Of a DNA stretch of 64,000 nt, positions 41,961 to 52,257 are shown piece after piece. The stretch comes from Davidsoniella eucalypti (taxonomy: Eukaryota; Ascomycota; Sordariomycetes; Microascales; Ceratocystidaceae): NCBI GenBank assembly GCA_004009845.1, contig RMBW01000008.1, positions 372,001 through 436,000 of the forward strand, given 5' to 3'. A program made the position numbers and the translations under genes. The notes beneath the pieces were generated by a model. It was given only the letters and a program-made list of their open reading frames with translations. It was not told the DNA's origin and searched no databases. Position 1 is the first letter of the stretch. Each line of letters opens with the position of its first letter.

Positions 41961-42588
41961 AGAATTTTTTTAAAAATGGCGTAGGAATACGATACTCCTA
42001 AGTGCATTTCACCAGGTTTCTCGAGTTTTTCATTTGTCTTTTTTTTTTTCTTTTTCTCTCTATATTTGCTTTCAATCTTTGCTTCATTTTGATCTCACCA
42101 TGGCCTATACTTCTTTCCCCTTTTCTTTACTTGTCTGTATACTCGTCTCTCTTTTTTTATTATTGAGTGCTATTTTGTTGATTGTTGAGATACCACATTT
42201 TATATTTTCCTTTCCCCATTTTACTTACACTCTAACGACCTTCTTTTTTTTGTTCTTCACCTATCTGTATAGTTTTATACGTACATTCTCCCACATTTAG
42301 TATTTCTACTAGCAAGCTAGCTTTTCTATATCATTCAATATGCTTTATTGATCTCCTTATATTTAATGGCTATAGCCGTTGATATCACACGTGGTATCAT
42401 TTCATCAATACATTACTATATAAACTTAAGATATCGAAGCAGCTCTCTCCGTCGTACATCATGTCTAATTTAATGAATACATAAAAAACATAGTCAGTTA
42501 TGCGGATATCACGCAAAATAGATAGATATCCAAGTGCAAGCAAGGAATATATATATGAAAAGAACAAGAACGAGCAAAAAGAGAACCG
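41961..42588. other. T-rich 3' flank of the KCH gene
   Basis: The plus strand is strongly T-rich up to about 42,290 and probably contains the 3' untranslated region and polyadenylation site of the KCH gene. No other gene is seen before the tRNA. Confidence 0.5.
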
Positions 42589-42673
42589 TGGACAGTACGG
42601 GAATCGAACCCGTGACCTTTCGCAGGTTCGCAGAAAATGCGAAGCAAACGTTATACCCCTAAACCAACCGCCC
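42589..42673 (-). tRNA. tRNA-Ala (anticodon CGC) with a 13-nt intron
   Basis: Read on the minus strand, the acceptor stem GGGCGGT pairs with ACTGTCC and contains the G3-U70 wobble that marks alanine tRNAs; the discriminator is A (42,589). The T arm is ACGGG-TTCGATT-CCCGT. The anticodon stem TTTGC/GCGAA closes a loop with anticodon CGC (plus-strand 42,639-42,641). The intron (42,625-42,637) sits one base 3' of the anticodon, the canonical place. A T-run suited to Pol III termination follows within 15 bp. One D-stem pair is mismatched. No CCA is encoded, as normal for eukaryotes. Confidence 0.93.
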
Positions 42674-43884
42674 GGTGGCTTTAGTAAACCGGGATTTAAT
42701 TGTCTATATATAGATGCCGTATTTCCGGCGCCGGGCCGGAGAGCGGAGGGAGACGGACTGACTACATGTCGAGTACGTGCCAAAAAGTAGATATCTACTG
42801 AGATGGTGACAGTCGTCAGTATATTGAATGTTTGAGATAAAAACTATTCATTCTGGCTTGAGCCTATAACTAACCAAAAAAAAAAAAAAAAAAAAACACT
42901 GGTAGACCCGTCGAGGCCGCAGAGTTGTAGATAGGCTTTTTACAATTACCAAAGCGACAACTCATGTCGCCAGTATGTTACATGTTAGTTACCCTCGAAG
43001 AAAGACAAAAGCTATTGGGCGCTTAGACACCACCGATAGTTGGCATCAAGATATGAGGCCGAATCCGAAGATAAAAATGAGAACGGAAAAGAGATGGGAC
43101 GATTAGTGTGTCCTTTTCCTATCGGATATCGGTTAATTGCCTCCACTCGAGACATGCTATAAAATTACGTAGTAAAGAGTAAATGTATATATAATGAATT
43201 TTTTTTTTTCAAAGTTAAGTGAGTTCCGTGTATGTAGAGAAAGATCTGCGAAGAATGTGTAACATGATCAAGGTAGCACAAGAAAATTGGGTGGCTATTG
43301 TAAGCATACCTGATAGGTTATGTTTTATATCCTACGAGGCTGAGAGATACACATGCTTTATTTTCAATTCGCTTAAATTATGTGAGTGGTTATCTTTTTA
43401 ACTTGTTTTTTTCTTTCTTTGAATATAAAACCCCGCAACCATGGGCTAAATATCGATTATTATATACAGGATAGTGCCATTTATGATGATCCATATTCTT
43501 GGTTGGAAAATAGGAACGACGAAGATCCAATACCAAATCGAAGAAATAGACTAAGACTAATAGCACGATTTGAAGTTGGTAGGCCGGGGTTTGCGGAGGA
43601 AGGATACAAGAATGAAGCAGAATATGTACTGCATAACATGAGATGGGTGGAATACCAACAACTATGCTCAAAAAGTACCAAGAACAATGAATAGATATAG
43701 TAGATACACCAGATAGATAACGCCGTGAGAAAAAAAAAAGATAAACAAAGGTAGGACATGTGAGATAGGAATAGGTCGTTGCGCATGAAAAGGCGTAGTT
43801 TAAGACGGCTTGTACGAGGACATCAAATCAAACCAGCACCGAAAGAACTAGCAGAGCACAAAAGCGGAAGTCTCATAGTGTCTG
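42674..43884. other. Intergenic stretch, one weak coding candidate
   Basis: It contains a run of 21 A at 42,876-42,896 and otherwise AT-rich DNA. The only coding-like part is 43,219-43,694 (listed separately). The stretch ends at the NMN adenylyltransferase stop. Confidence 0.45.
43219..43694 (+). CDS. Unrecognised possible two-exon ORF
   Basis: I do not recognise this. The part after a good acceptor (TATATACAG at about 43,470) reads DSAIYDDPYSWLENRN and continues open and rich in charged residues to a stop at 43,694. The frame before it (about 43,219-43,296) ends in NWVAI at a GTAAGC donor that would join in phase. A clear start codon is not evident: candidate ATGs lie at about 43,255 and 43,264. 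It is convergent with the NMN adenylyltransferase gene, whose stop is about 190 bp away. It could be a short lineage-specific gene, a relic or chance. Confidence 0.25.
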
Positions 43885-45274
43885 CTAGTTCTTGCGGTCC
43901 TGGTATAACCCGTGGTCATATATGTACTTGATGACACCGTCAGGGATCACTAGAGCAGTAATGTTAGTTATAGATGCATTGGTTGTGAGTGGGATGTTGT
44001 AATAACTTACAGTATTGCACGCTCATGTCACGCTTGATATGAAGGCGGATTTGCGTGCTGCTCATGTTATTTTGGAAGACCTGCTGGATAATATGGATGT
44101 TTTTGCGCCACTTGGACAGACTATCGATAGCTTGTTCGATATCGGTGCCGGAACGCTCGATGATGAAGGCACCGAAGCGACCAAGAATGTGCTCCAGATC
44201 TTCGGGACTCCACACACCAGGTGTCGACATGGTCTGTACAAGATCGGCTCCGGCAAGCAGGGCAATGCGTGGCTTCATATATGACTTGCCGTCAGCAGAA
44301 AGCACACCGTCTGGAAGAGCACAAGAGATTTCCTCTTCGAAGTGGTCAAGCACTCTGGCCGTAGGCACATACTGAGGCTGAAGCGCCTCCCAGGGATCGA
44401 CGGCGATACCGCACTCATTTTCTGGCACAGCTGCCTCACACATGCTCTACAGTGGTCCAGTTAGCAGCTGATTCACATGTATAAATGGTGAAGATTTTTC
44501 GTCTCTTGTTTTCCTCCCTTCGGAGATATAAAGACATGGATGACTTGATAAAAACCAAATTGCGTCATCGCACATAGCCGGATCTGCCCTTATTGGAAAT
44601 ATTCTTTAACGAGGGGGGGATGAAGAAAAAGAGAGGGAAAAAATGGCAGCAAAACTTACTATCCGGTCGTGGCTAGGAGCGAGACCCGCCTTCTTGTAAG
44701 CCTCGGACACAGGCGACAGGAATCTATGATTGACGGCGTCAGTAAAATATTTGAAGATTTTGAGTTTTCAGTTATGACAGGGTATGCAGTTAGAGTCACA
44801 TAATAGTCTTGGATACCCCCGCGACTTTTGCTTATGCAAGATGCTATAAGACGCAACCAACTGCGAACATGGCGCAATATGACTCGGAATACGGGGGGCT
44901 CTTGAAGCTAACTACAAGGCAGGCGAAGGAGAGAGGGAGGAATGCTCTTACCCGCCGATGACTTCGAATTCAGTGTTGGCATGGCGCGCAAAGTCGGCGG
45001 CCATGGGGAACATGCGCAGATGCAGGAAAGTAATTGGGGAAACTAGAAACACTCTGTTAGCCCGACAGCTCGGACGTTACATCGCCTGGCATTGAGGGTA
45101 CGTACAACTACCACAGGCCACAAGCACCAACGGAGTCTTGTTAGCCTCGGTCAGTCTCGTGCGCAGACGGTGGGCAGGAAACTGGTATGTTTCCAGGGTC
45201 ATTTGCGCCGCAGGAATCGGCGGTGGAGGGATAGTCGCATAGGCGGCATGGTGGGCAGCAGCGTTAGAGGCCAT
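43885..45274 (-). CDS. NMA1: Nicotinamide/nicotinate mononucleotide adenylyltransferase
   Basis: Transfers AMP from ATP to NMN or NaMN, the step that makes NAD or deamido-NAD; shared by the de novo and salvage pathways. Five exons on the minus strand (45,274-45,106; 45,042-44,952; 44,723-44,660; 44,446-44,011; 43,949-43,885) total 825 nt and 274 residues, all in phase. The introns are 61-228 bp, with GTACGT, GTAAGA and GTAAGT donors. The nucleotidyltransferase motif GSFSPITFLHLRMF lies at residues 55-68, with the TxxH pair Thr61 and His64. The second substrate motif SSTQIR is at residues 237-242, followed by MSVQYLIPD, both diagnostic of eukaryotic NMNATs. The start is the ATG opening MASNAAAHHAAY; an upstream in-frame extension to about 45,334 has only a GTG and is unlikely. 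It looks intact. Localisation cannot be read from the sequence. Confidence 0.95.
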
Positions 45275-45995
45275 TCTGCGTACGAGGCGATGCCGGTGCA
45301 AAAGAAGAGCAGGCGGCGAGAAATATCGAGCCACGACGGACGGCGATAGGGAGGGACAAGACAGGATGGGTTTCGTGAAGCCGAGCAGAAGCGATGTTTT
45401 CGAGCGACGCAGTTACAATGCGTTGTCGACGGTCCGGTGAACCAGTCAAAGGCAGATGGTCTTTGGCTTCGATGGTAGTCGCTACGATGGCGGCGAGAGT
45501 CAAAGCAGGCGTCGGAGACTGGAGAGGTGGCGATTGTTTACGACAAAGCGTGGGAAAATGCCAAAGTGGAACGGATGGTATCGCCAAGTCCAGACAGAAG
45601 AGAGGAGAATAGGGAGTGAAATAATATAGCCGGTCGACAGGTTTCCAGCAAAAGAGGAAGAGGTGGGCGCTAGATGGAGGATGAGAATGGGGGGCACTGC
45701 TAAGATAAATACTGTCCTGGGGTTATTAGGACGAAAAGTGACGAGCCCCAAAGAAAAAAATCCGGCAAAGATTCTTTTTTTTCCCTGAGTCTGAAACAGG
45801 AAACTAACTGCGCTACTTTGGCTATTGTCGAGTATTTCAAATATTGGAGAACACTGGGCGAAGAAGCTCTGCTGTGGGCCATTTTCTGCCTGTCATCATA
45901 TTTGAATTTTATTCGAATTTTATATAATTAGCTCTTGCTAGGCTCTAATCGGTCTGAGGGAACAAATTAGAATTGATTTTGTCTCTCTTTTGCAG
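45275..45995. other. Upstream flank of the NMN adenylyltransferase gene
   Basis: This must contain the promoter of the minus-strand adenylyltransferase. Several open frames cross it on both strands, none with a recognisable domain. Confidence 0.4.
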
Positions 45996-46389
45996 GCATT
46001 TCTCACACAATTCCTACCCTTTGGCCGCAAGTCTCGACTCGCTACGTCAGTGACAGCAAGGCTAACCCCATAGAGCACATCTGTTTTTGTAGAAGGGCTT
46101 CTAGGTGGCCAGGCACCAGAACGAACAGATCCCCAGGCTCTAGCTCTAAAGGGCGCCTGGGATACCTTGGAAAAGTGCCCTGAAACGGGAAACAATACAG
46201 CCTATTGGCACTCCGAACGCCTGAGAAATACGTAAATTGAAACTGTTGCTGAAGATCATCCAGGCGTCCCCTTCATGGATCAAAGCTTCGCTATTGGAGG
46301 CGGTTGAGTTTCTCTGTACGCCTTTATTCTCACCTCTCATTGAAGAACCGCTCGTCCGTCAGCTGGAAACATTCCTCAATGGTGGGTAA
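45996..46389 (+). pseudogene. Probable relic of an unrecognised protein-coding gene
   Basis: Three adjacent plus-strand frames together read like one protein broken by frameshifts. The first follows a pyrimidine tract and CAG (45,991-45,995) and contains STRYVSDSKANPIE. A one-base shift near 46,075 leads into SVFVEGLLGGQAPERTDP and GAWDTLEKCPE. A TAA interrupts near 46,233 before IETVAEDHPGVPFMDQSF, and another shift near 46,300 leads into EFLCTPLFSPLIEEPLVRQL, ending at a stop at 46,387-46,389. Introns cannot explain the breaks: the possible ones would be about 30 bp. I do not recognise the family. It may be a decayed gene copy or a transposon ORF piece; a chance mosaic is also possible. Confidence 0.35.
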
Positions 46390-47859
46390 TTAATGCGCTT
46401 AAACATACTTATATATCTGTGTTGTATTAGTATGTAACAATACACAATAGGCATAGGCAGCATGCACCCATCCTCGTCCACTCGAGTGCTGCTGTAGCAT
46501 GGCCGTCAAGCGTCGTCAACAGGTACTCGGTACTCTGGATACCACTGAAAATTAGCTTGTATCACATGTACTGGGTACTATGACGCCAAGAGACCAAGCT
46601 TAGCCGCTAGAGGGGGGGCGGGGTTTTTGCATCATGGCGACATGGACAGCCATTATTTTCGCTGCATGGACGGAAGGAAGAGCACGGAGAAGATACGCTA
46701 CATAAAATGGTTCTTCAATAGCGGATGATCAGCAGGAAACCGCCGCTCGACGCATAAAACCGCTACAACATAACATGTCATTCCAGCGATAATCGCAGCT
46801 TCCAGCGCCTGTTTGCAAAGCAGCAGCCATGAACAAGAAACAAGACAAAGCTGGCTGGGGTTGTGTATCGTCGGGAATGAATGAAAGTCAGATACGCTCA
46901 TTGTCCAACCCACCCGCTGTTACTGTTTGTCGTGCCTGTCTAGACTAGCCCGCCATGAACCGGCACAGACTCGGCGAACCTTTTACAGGTCGCTCTGATG
47001 CTACATACCATCCTCAGTCCTGCAGCCTGTAATCTCGTGCTACAGATAGTGCCGAAACACACACACACACACAAAGCAAGTTCTGTCGAATGGACGCACC
47101 ACGCATATGTAGAACCATGGCATATGGTGGTATGTCCTGTCTATGCTCTCCTCGTATGGTCTTGTGTTGCCACTGAAAGCTAGTATATTTTGCAACGCTG
47201 TCCTCGGGTGCTGCTGCCCCCCAACCTCGTCTTTTTTCTTCTTTTTTTTTTTGATTCTACACTACAAACCTACACAGCTAGAACTCACTAATTACTGTCA
47301 GAAAAAGGTGCCAGTAGAGTGGTAGCATTGCATATCTATACGTATCTATGCGTACATTATGTCAGCAGCTACACAAACACCATCCATTTGCTTTGCTGGC
47401 ACCCTATCATAGCCCCGTCATTCGGGTCACCCAGGGACCCTGGAGCCATCTGTGACAACAACAGCTTTCAATATGTCTTGTGTTTGGCGAGAAACTGGGC
47501 GTAAACAAAACATATGCGACGATGGCAAACAAATACGCCTCATACGGTCTATTTATGTATACCATTTGTATACATATATCAGAGAAACAAACTCAATGTT
47601 CTAGATTGTAGTTGTAAGTGCGAATCTAGAGGTCGGTTAACATTGCCGTCAAAGTGAGCAGTTACAAGCCCCTATAAATGGGCCATAGTAACAGTATCAA
47701 TACCAATATGCAAGCTTTCCAACCAATCTTCTTCAAGGCCGCGACATGTCCCACCTTGCCGGGGGACGTCCACGCCAATAATGGGGCCTATGCTAACGCA
47801 ACAACATCGCATCGTGAAGGAAAGGCCGATCCAACATCCAACTACTAATATACTATATA
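46390..47859. other. Intergenic stretch, nothing supported
   Basis: Only short frames without motifs are present. The right boundary is the TA target duplication of the Tc1/mariner element. Confidence 0.45.
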
Positions 47860-47933
47860 CAGGGCTAAGTTTTGTCGTGGGATCAGCGTGCAGATCGGTC
47901 TCTTGCAAGTAACTGTTTATTCTCGACATGTAC
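47860..47933 (+). repeat. Left terminal inverted repeat of the Tc1/mariner element
   Basis: These 74 bp match the reverse complement of 49,275-49,348 except for one base near the tip. Confidence 0.93.
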
Positions 47934-48120
47934 CTACTCAAGTTTCCCCACTTTTAAAGGTCCCCGCTTTTCTGAACAAAAGTTATCCTTCTACACCTTT
48001 TTTCTCCTTATAGCACAACACAATTATAAAACAATACAAATATATCACCAGACCATTATACTAATATACTACTATACAACTTGACTATTATACTACTTGA
48101 CCACCATACAACTACTAATT

Positions 48121-49018
48121 ATGTCTACAATAACGGATCTAGAGCTTAGACTTCAAGACATATCCCAAAGAACCCAAGATCTCAGAAGCCAGGAGGCACG
48201 TAAACAACGTGGATTTCAGCTCCAGTTCCAACAGCTCCAACAACGACATGCAGAAGAAGTAAACCAGCTCAATAGACAGCGTGAAGGGCTACAGCAAGAA
48301 TACCACGAAGTTCGACAACAGTTGTTGATTGCACAGTCCCGTTCAAACAATCAACAATTTCGAACCCCTTCGCCAACACTAGAAACAGCGGAAATTTCCA
48401 ATGCTTCACTTACCTCTATACGCACGAAATACCACGCGTGATGTTCGATTAGAGGTTCAAACTCTCGTGAACGATGCTGGATGGACCACCCAAGCCGTAG
48501 CCTCGGGTCTTCATCTTACAGTAAGACAAGTCCAATACGCCATGAGAAACCCAGTGACCCCTCGTCGCCCACCTCGTAAACTTACACCAGCCCAAGTCGA
48601 TGAGTTAATTGAGTTTCTGTGTGCAAGCCCAGAGGGCCGACAAATGTCATATAAAGAACTAGTGAAAGTCATGGAGTTTATGAAGTCTTTCGAGCCTGAG
48701 AGTCTAGAGTTTATGCAAGATAATGCTCCTTGCCATAAAGCGAGACAGACTATGGAAGAGTTTCGATCTCGTGGTATCACGGTCCTGGATTGGCCACCTT
48801 TCTCACCAGACCTCAACCCGATCGAAGCTGTTTGGCATGAGATGAAGTTATATATCCAAAGGAACTTCTCCGAGATTCTTCGCTCGGAGGAACTTTGAAA
48901 TGCAGTCCAAGAGGCTTGGGACAATATTAGCAATGAGTACCTTCATGAACTCCTAGTTTCTATGAAGAATCGTTGTGAGGCTGTTATCGCTACCAATGGG
49001 ATGTACACTAGGTACTAG
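48121..49018 (+). pseudogene. Tc1/mariner DDE transposase, frameshifted and deleted
   Basis: The ATG at 48,121 opens a Gln/Glu-rich coiled-coil-like N-terminus (LELRLQDISQRTQDL) that ends at a stop at 48,441. An overlapping frame (from 48,401) continues with a helix-turn-helix region (VNDAGWTTQAVASGLHLTVR). It then jumps straight from MSYKELVKVMEF to FMQDNAPCHKA. The second Asp and the Glu are 34 residues apart (D34E, DLNPIE), as in Tc1-type enzymes. The block that should carry the first Asp, normally more than 100 residues, is missing, and TGA at 48,896-48,898 interrupts before the natural C-terminus (MYTRY, stop 49,016-49,018). Catalysis is therefore impossible from this copy. Confidence 0.9.
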
Positions 49019-49274
49019 TTTGAAATATATATGGTATTTTAATACACACAGTTATGAATTAAACAGATCTTAAGTGCATATAGTTTCAATATCGTGAAAT
49101 TTGCCGATAGGCACAATTTCAACATCTCGCAACAAATTTCATCACTGTCCTTCTTGTTAGTCAACTAAGGCCTCTAGATGATGATCATTTTCCTGATTAA
49201 AGAAATAAACAAGGGATTCTTAATGATAATGTTGACATCGGTTAATACAGTGTATAGTACAGTTATAATACCGT

Positions 49275-49348
49275 GTACATGTCGAGAATAAACAGTTACT
49301 TGCAAGAGACCGATCTGCACGCTGATCCCACGACAAAACTTAACCCTG
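49275..49348 (-). repeat. Right terminal inverted repeat of the Tc1/mariner element
   Basis: Partner of 47,860-47,933; it ends ...CCCTG and is followed by the TA target duplication. Confidence 0.93.
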
Positions 49349-49350
49349 TA

Positions 49351-50150
49351 TACAGTACAACTATGTGTGTGCTTTGTCTACATACAGATATACGGGTACA
49401 GTCTCGGTCTAATTCTCTAGTGGGTACGCATCATTTTAGCACGGACTGCCTCCCAGAAGGGAAAAAGGAAAAAGGAAAAAAAAAGCTTGCGCAATGAGAG
49501 CCTCATAATGGCACCGTAAGACTCAGACATACTTCAAGGCAAACCAAACGTCAGAAAAGAGGCAAGAAGGCCAGACAAATCCATTTACATGTACTACATA
49601 TATATACATATCTTTTTTTCTTTTTCTTTTTCAATACATATCTGTACTGTATGTAGTTCAGACAAGCATGTGCATTTCAGCTCGACATTCAGATCTTACA
49701 CTCACACGAGACTCACTCAAGCCTATCTCTACAGTAAATAACGTAACCCGGATGATCATTCCTTTTTCATATATTCTCACAGTAGGCTCAACAAAGTCTC
49801 CCAAACTGTACATCTTGTAGCCAATTTTCTCAACGAAGCATCCTTCTTATCTGTATAAGCAATATCAGCCCACTCTAGCATCACAACCTACCACCATTTC
49901 TACCGCATGTCAAAGGCGTTTACGATTACTTGCCTATCTATTGTTAGACTTAAATGACCGATATCTATTTATATTGCCCTTTCCCGGTAATAAACTAGCA
50001 TCAGATACAAAAACTCATAGCTAACCCAACCAGGGGTAGCAAGCTTCGGGTCCAAAATATCCGCAGGAGATATAACAGCTTTACCTCACCATCACCATCA
50101 CAAAAATATCACTTTCAAGTCCCATCATCTCGCAAACCAAAAAGATAACG
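49351..50150. other. Spacer between the DNA transposon and tRNA-Asp
   Basis: No gene is seen. A T/C-rich tract lies at about 49,612-49,632. The last 15 bp contain a T-run on the minus strand that suits Pol III termination of the tRNA. Confidence 0.5.
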
Positions 50151-50222
50151 CTCCCCAACTGGGAATCGAACCCAGGTCACCTGCGTGACAAGCAGGTATG
50201 ATCACCACTACACTATTGAGGA
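50151..50222 (-). tRNA. tRNA-Asp (anticodon GTC)
   Basis: On the minus strand the acceptor stem TCCTCAA pairs with TTGGGGA, the discriminator is G, the D arm contains GTGTAGTGGTGATCA (near-canonical A box), the anticodon arm is CCTGC-TTGTCAC-GCAGG and the T arm is CTGGG-TTCGATT-CCCAG. There is no intron; 72 nt. A T5 terminator follows at about 50,140. LINE DNA begins 64 bp upstream of its 5' end. Confidence 0.97.
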
Positions 50223-50269
50223 TTTGTTGTTGTTACATTTCTTCTCTTCCTAAAATGAGGATTTGTTGT
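50217..50269. repeat. 14-bp direct repeat overlapping the tRNA-Asp 5' end
   Basis: TGAGGATTTGTTGT occurs at 50,217-50,230 (its first six bases are the tRNA 5' end) and again at 50,256-50,269, with 25 bp between. This has the form of a target site duplication around a tiny insertion remnant. Confidence 0.7.
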
Positions 50270-50274
50270 GTGTT

Positions 50275-50354
50275 GTTGTGTTGTTGGCGTCGTATGATCT
50301 TAGTGATTTAGGTAGACGTTAAATATAATCAAATCAAATCAGTTGTGTTGTTGG
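50275..50354 (+). mobile_element. LINE copy A: 5'-truncated tail flanked by target duplications
   Basis: Only about 54 bp of LINE 3' end remain (50,288-50,341: CGTCGTATGATCTTAGTGAT, then a tail of ATCAA/AATC units). It is flanked by GTTGTGTTGTTGG at 50,275-50,287 and 50,342-50,354. The same 3' end occurs in copy B and in the minus-strand piece near 55.2 kb, which defines the family terminus. Confidence 0.82.
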
Positions 50355-52257
50355 AACAATCAATGGGAATCTTTTCTCACCGGACGGGAAGTTTCCCTCT
50401 CTATAGAAGGAGACCAACCTGTCACCAGGAAAGTCGGAGGCAGTCTGCCACAGGGCTCGCCGGCCTCACCCATCCTGTACATGCTTTACATGACGAGCCT
50501 ACATGCGGTGGTTTGGGGTCTGGCCTACGCTGACGATGGCCTCGTTTTGGTCTCATCTAAGAATATTTCAGTTAATGTGAAAACCATTAATGGAACCCTG
50601 AAAAGGATAGAGAAATGGTCAATGGTCTTTCACTAGACTGGGACAAAACAGGACTGTTACACTGCCGAACAAGAGGATGCTCCTCCATGAGTCCAGTTAC
50701 GCTCCCTGTGGAGGACTACTAAAGCCTTCCAAGTCTCTGAGGTGGCTAGGTGTATGATGGGATTCCGGCTTCAACTTTTTAGAACACGCAAAGCAGGTCC
50801 CTGCTAAAGCCAAGAGAACCACGAACTCACTCCGAGCTCTCTCGGGAGTGTACCGAGGAACCCCAGTGAGGAGTCTGCTATGCAGTAAGGAGTTGCGTGC
50901 TCCCCCAACTGACGTATGCCTCTTCCACCTGGTCTCCCTTCATGCAGGCTAAAGGGAAAGAAAAGCTAGAGGTAGCTTTGAGAGCTGCCCTGAGGGCCGC
51001 ACTGCCAGTGTACTGTACCACGCCAACTAGGCTTTTGCACATCCTCTCCTCGTTCCCAAACATGGAGATGATACTGAGGGACCTTGATAGAGCCGCCGCC
51101 ATTCGGGCTTCCACGGTAGACTCCCGGCACCCGCTGTGCATCACAGAGATAGAAGGACACATCGATGTGTACAAGAAATTGCTACCGGTGCCGATTAAAG
51201 AGTCGAACAGACTCTTCCCAGAAGAAAAGGGCCCCCGTGACTGTCTACCACCGCAACTAGACAAAGAAGAAGCCGCCAAACATCATTTGAAAGAGGTGGC
51301 TGAGGCAGACCCGAAAACGTTATGGGTTTACTCCGATGGTTCTCGCGATGAGAAGGGCAGGACAAGGGCTGGCTAGGCAGTCTTTTATGAGGGCATCAAA
51401 CTGTGTGAAGGTCTAGGGTCATGTGGCTCTTTACGAGAAGTGGCCGACACAGAGGCTATTGCTGCGGACAATGCAGTCCAAGCGGCCATCAAGCATGCTC
51501 CTCCCGATGCAGGCAATCTATATCTGTGCCTTGACAATTTGGGTGTTGCACAACGCATCTCCAATATGGCGGGTAAGAATGGAACTTCTCAAGAGGCTGT
51601 CAACAAGATCCGAAGCTTACTCCATGAGTGGAAAGGAGGCACTGAGCGTGTAGAGCTAGCGGTCGGTGGCATCAGATGGGTCCCAGGACATACTAATGTT
51701 CCTGGCAACGAGCTAGTTGACAAGTTGGCAAAACAAGGGTGTACAAGCAACACTAAGCTTGTGGACCTCGACCGTGACCATATGTCCCTTGCTTCCGCCC
51801 ACAGATGGAAAAACACACAGCTGAATGCCGACTTCAAGTCATGGATAGCGGAGTGCGAGCCCCGAGAAAGCACCTTGGGGTTCGCTTTGAAACAAAGACT
51901 GTCTACAAGGTGGACTGGTTTAAAGACCAGCACAGATCTACGGTGGGACGGATCCTAACTGCCCGGACAGGCCATGGCGACTTTGCGGAGTACCATGACC
52001 GGTTCGAACATACGGATGCGGAAAGAAACTGTCCACTGTGCCATCAACGGAAGGAACCTTTCCATCCCTGGGCGTGCCCCAGAAATAAGAGACCACTCCG
52101 GACTAGCTTTGTCAAAAAGCTACTTCGGAAAGAGAGCTCCTGCAAGTATCTTGCCAAGAGATTAGAGGTGAAATGGAGGCACTACAGAGCCCATGCGCCT
52201 ATAGAAAAAGCCCCATCAGCGGGCCAGACAAGTACAGCGGAGGGGGGAAGTGATTGA
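50355..52257 (+). pseudogene. LINE ORF2 remnant: reverse transcriptase, RNase H, zinc finger
   Basis: The first frame carries the RT block SLPQGSPASPILYMLYM and the catalytic YADDGLVLV (Asp-Asp at about 50,530). Several frameshifts and stops follow. A second frame (50,897-51,376) covers the RT thumb and the start of RNase H (LWVYSDGS). It is cut by TAG at 51,374-51,376, where Trp would be expected. The same frame continues with the RNase H Glu (ADTEAIAADNAV), Asp (CLDNLGVAQ) and the WVPGHTNVPGNELVDKLAK block. A last frame has HGDFAEYHDRFEHTD and a CPLCHQ...HPWAC finger and stops at 52,257. It is dead as a protein gene. Confidence 0.88.

Larger units (their letters stand above)
47860..49348 (+). 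mobile_element. Tc1/mariner DNA transposon, internally deleted copy
   Basis: A 1,489-bp element bounded by TA on both sides (47,858-47,859 and 49,349-49,350), the classic Tc1/mariner target duplication. Both ends begin CAGGGyTAAGTTTTGTCG when read inward and form 74-bp terminal inverted repeats with one mismatch seen. Inside lies one transposase relic on the plus strand. The ends are nearly perfect, so this copy inserted fairly recently and could be moved in trans by an active relative. Its own transposase lacks the first catalytic aspartate region, so it is non-autonomous. Confidence 0.93.

Noticed and set aside
45106..45334. Longer N-terminus for the NMN adenylyltransferase with a mitochondrial-like leader
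   Set aside because: The upstream extension lacks an ATG; only a GTG would open it. The first in-frame ATG at 45,274 gives a normal-length protein.
48097..48120. Upstream start for the Tc1/mariner transposase
   Set aside because: The in-frame codon at 48,097 is not an ATG; the first ATG is at 48,121.
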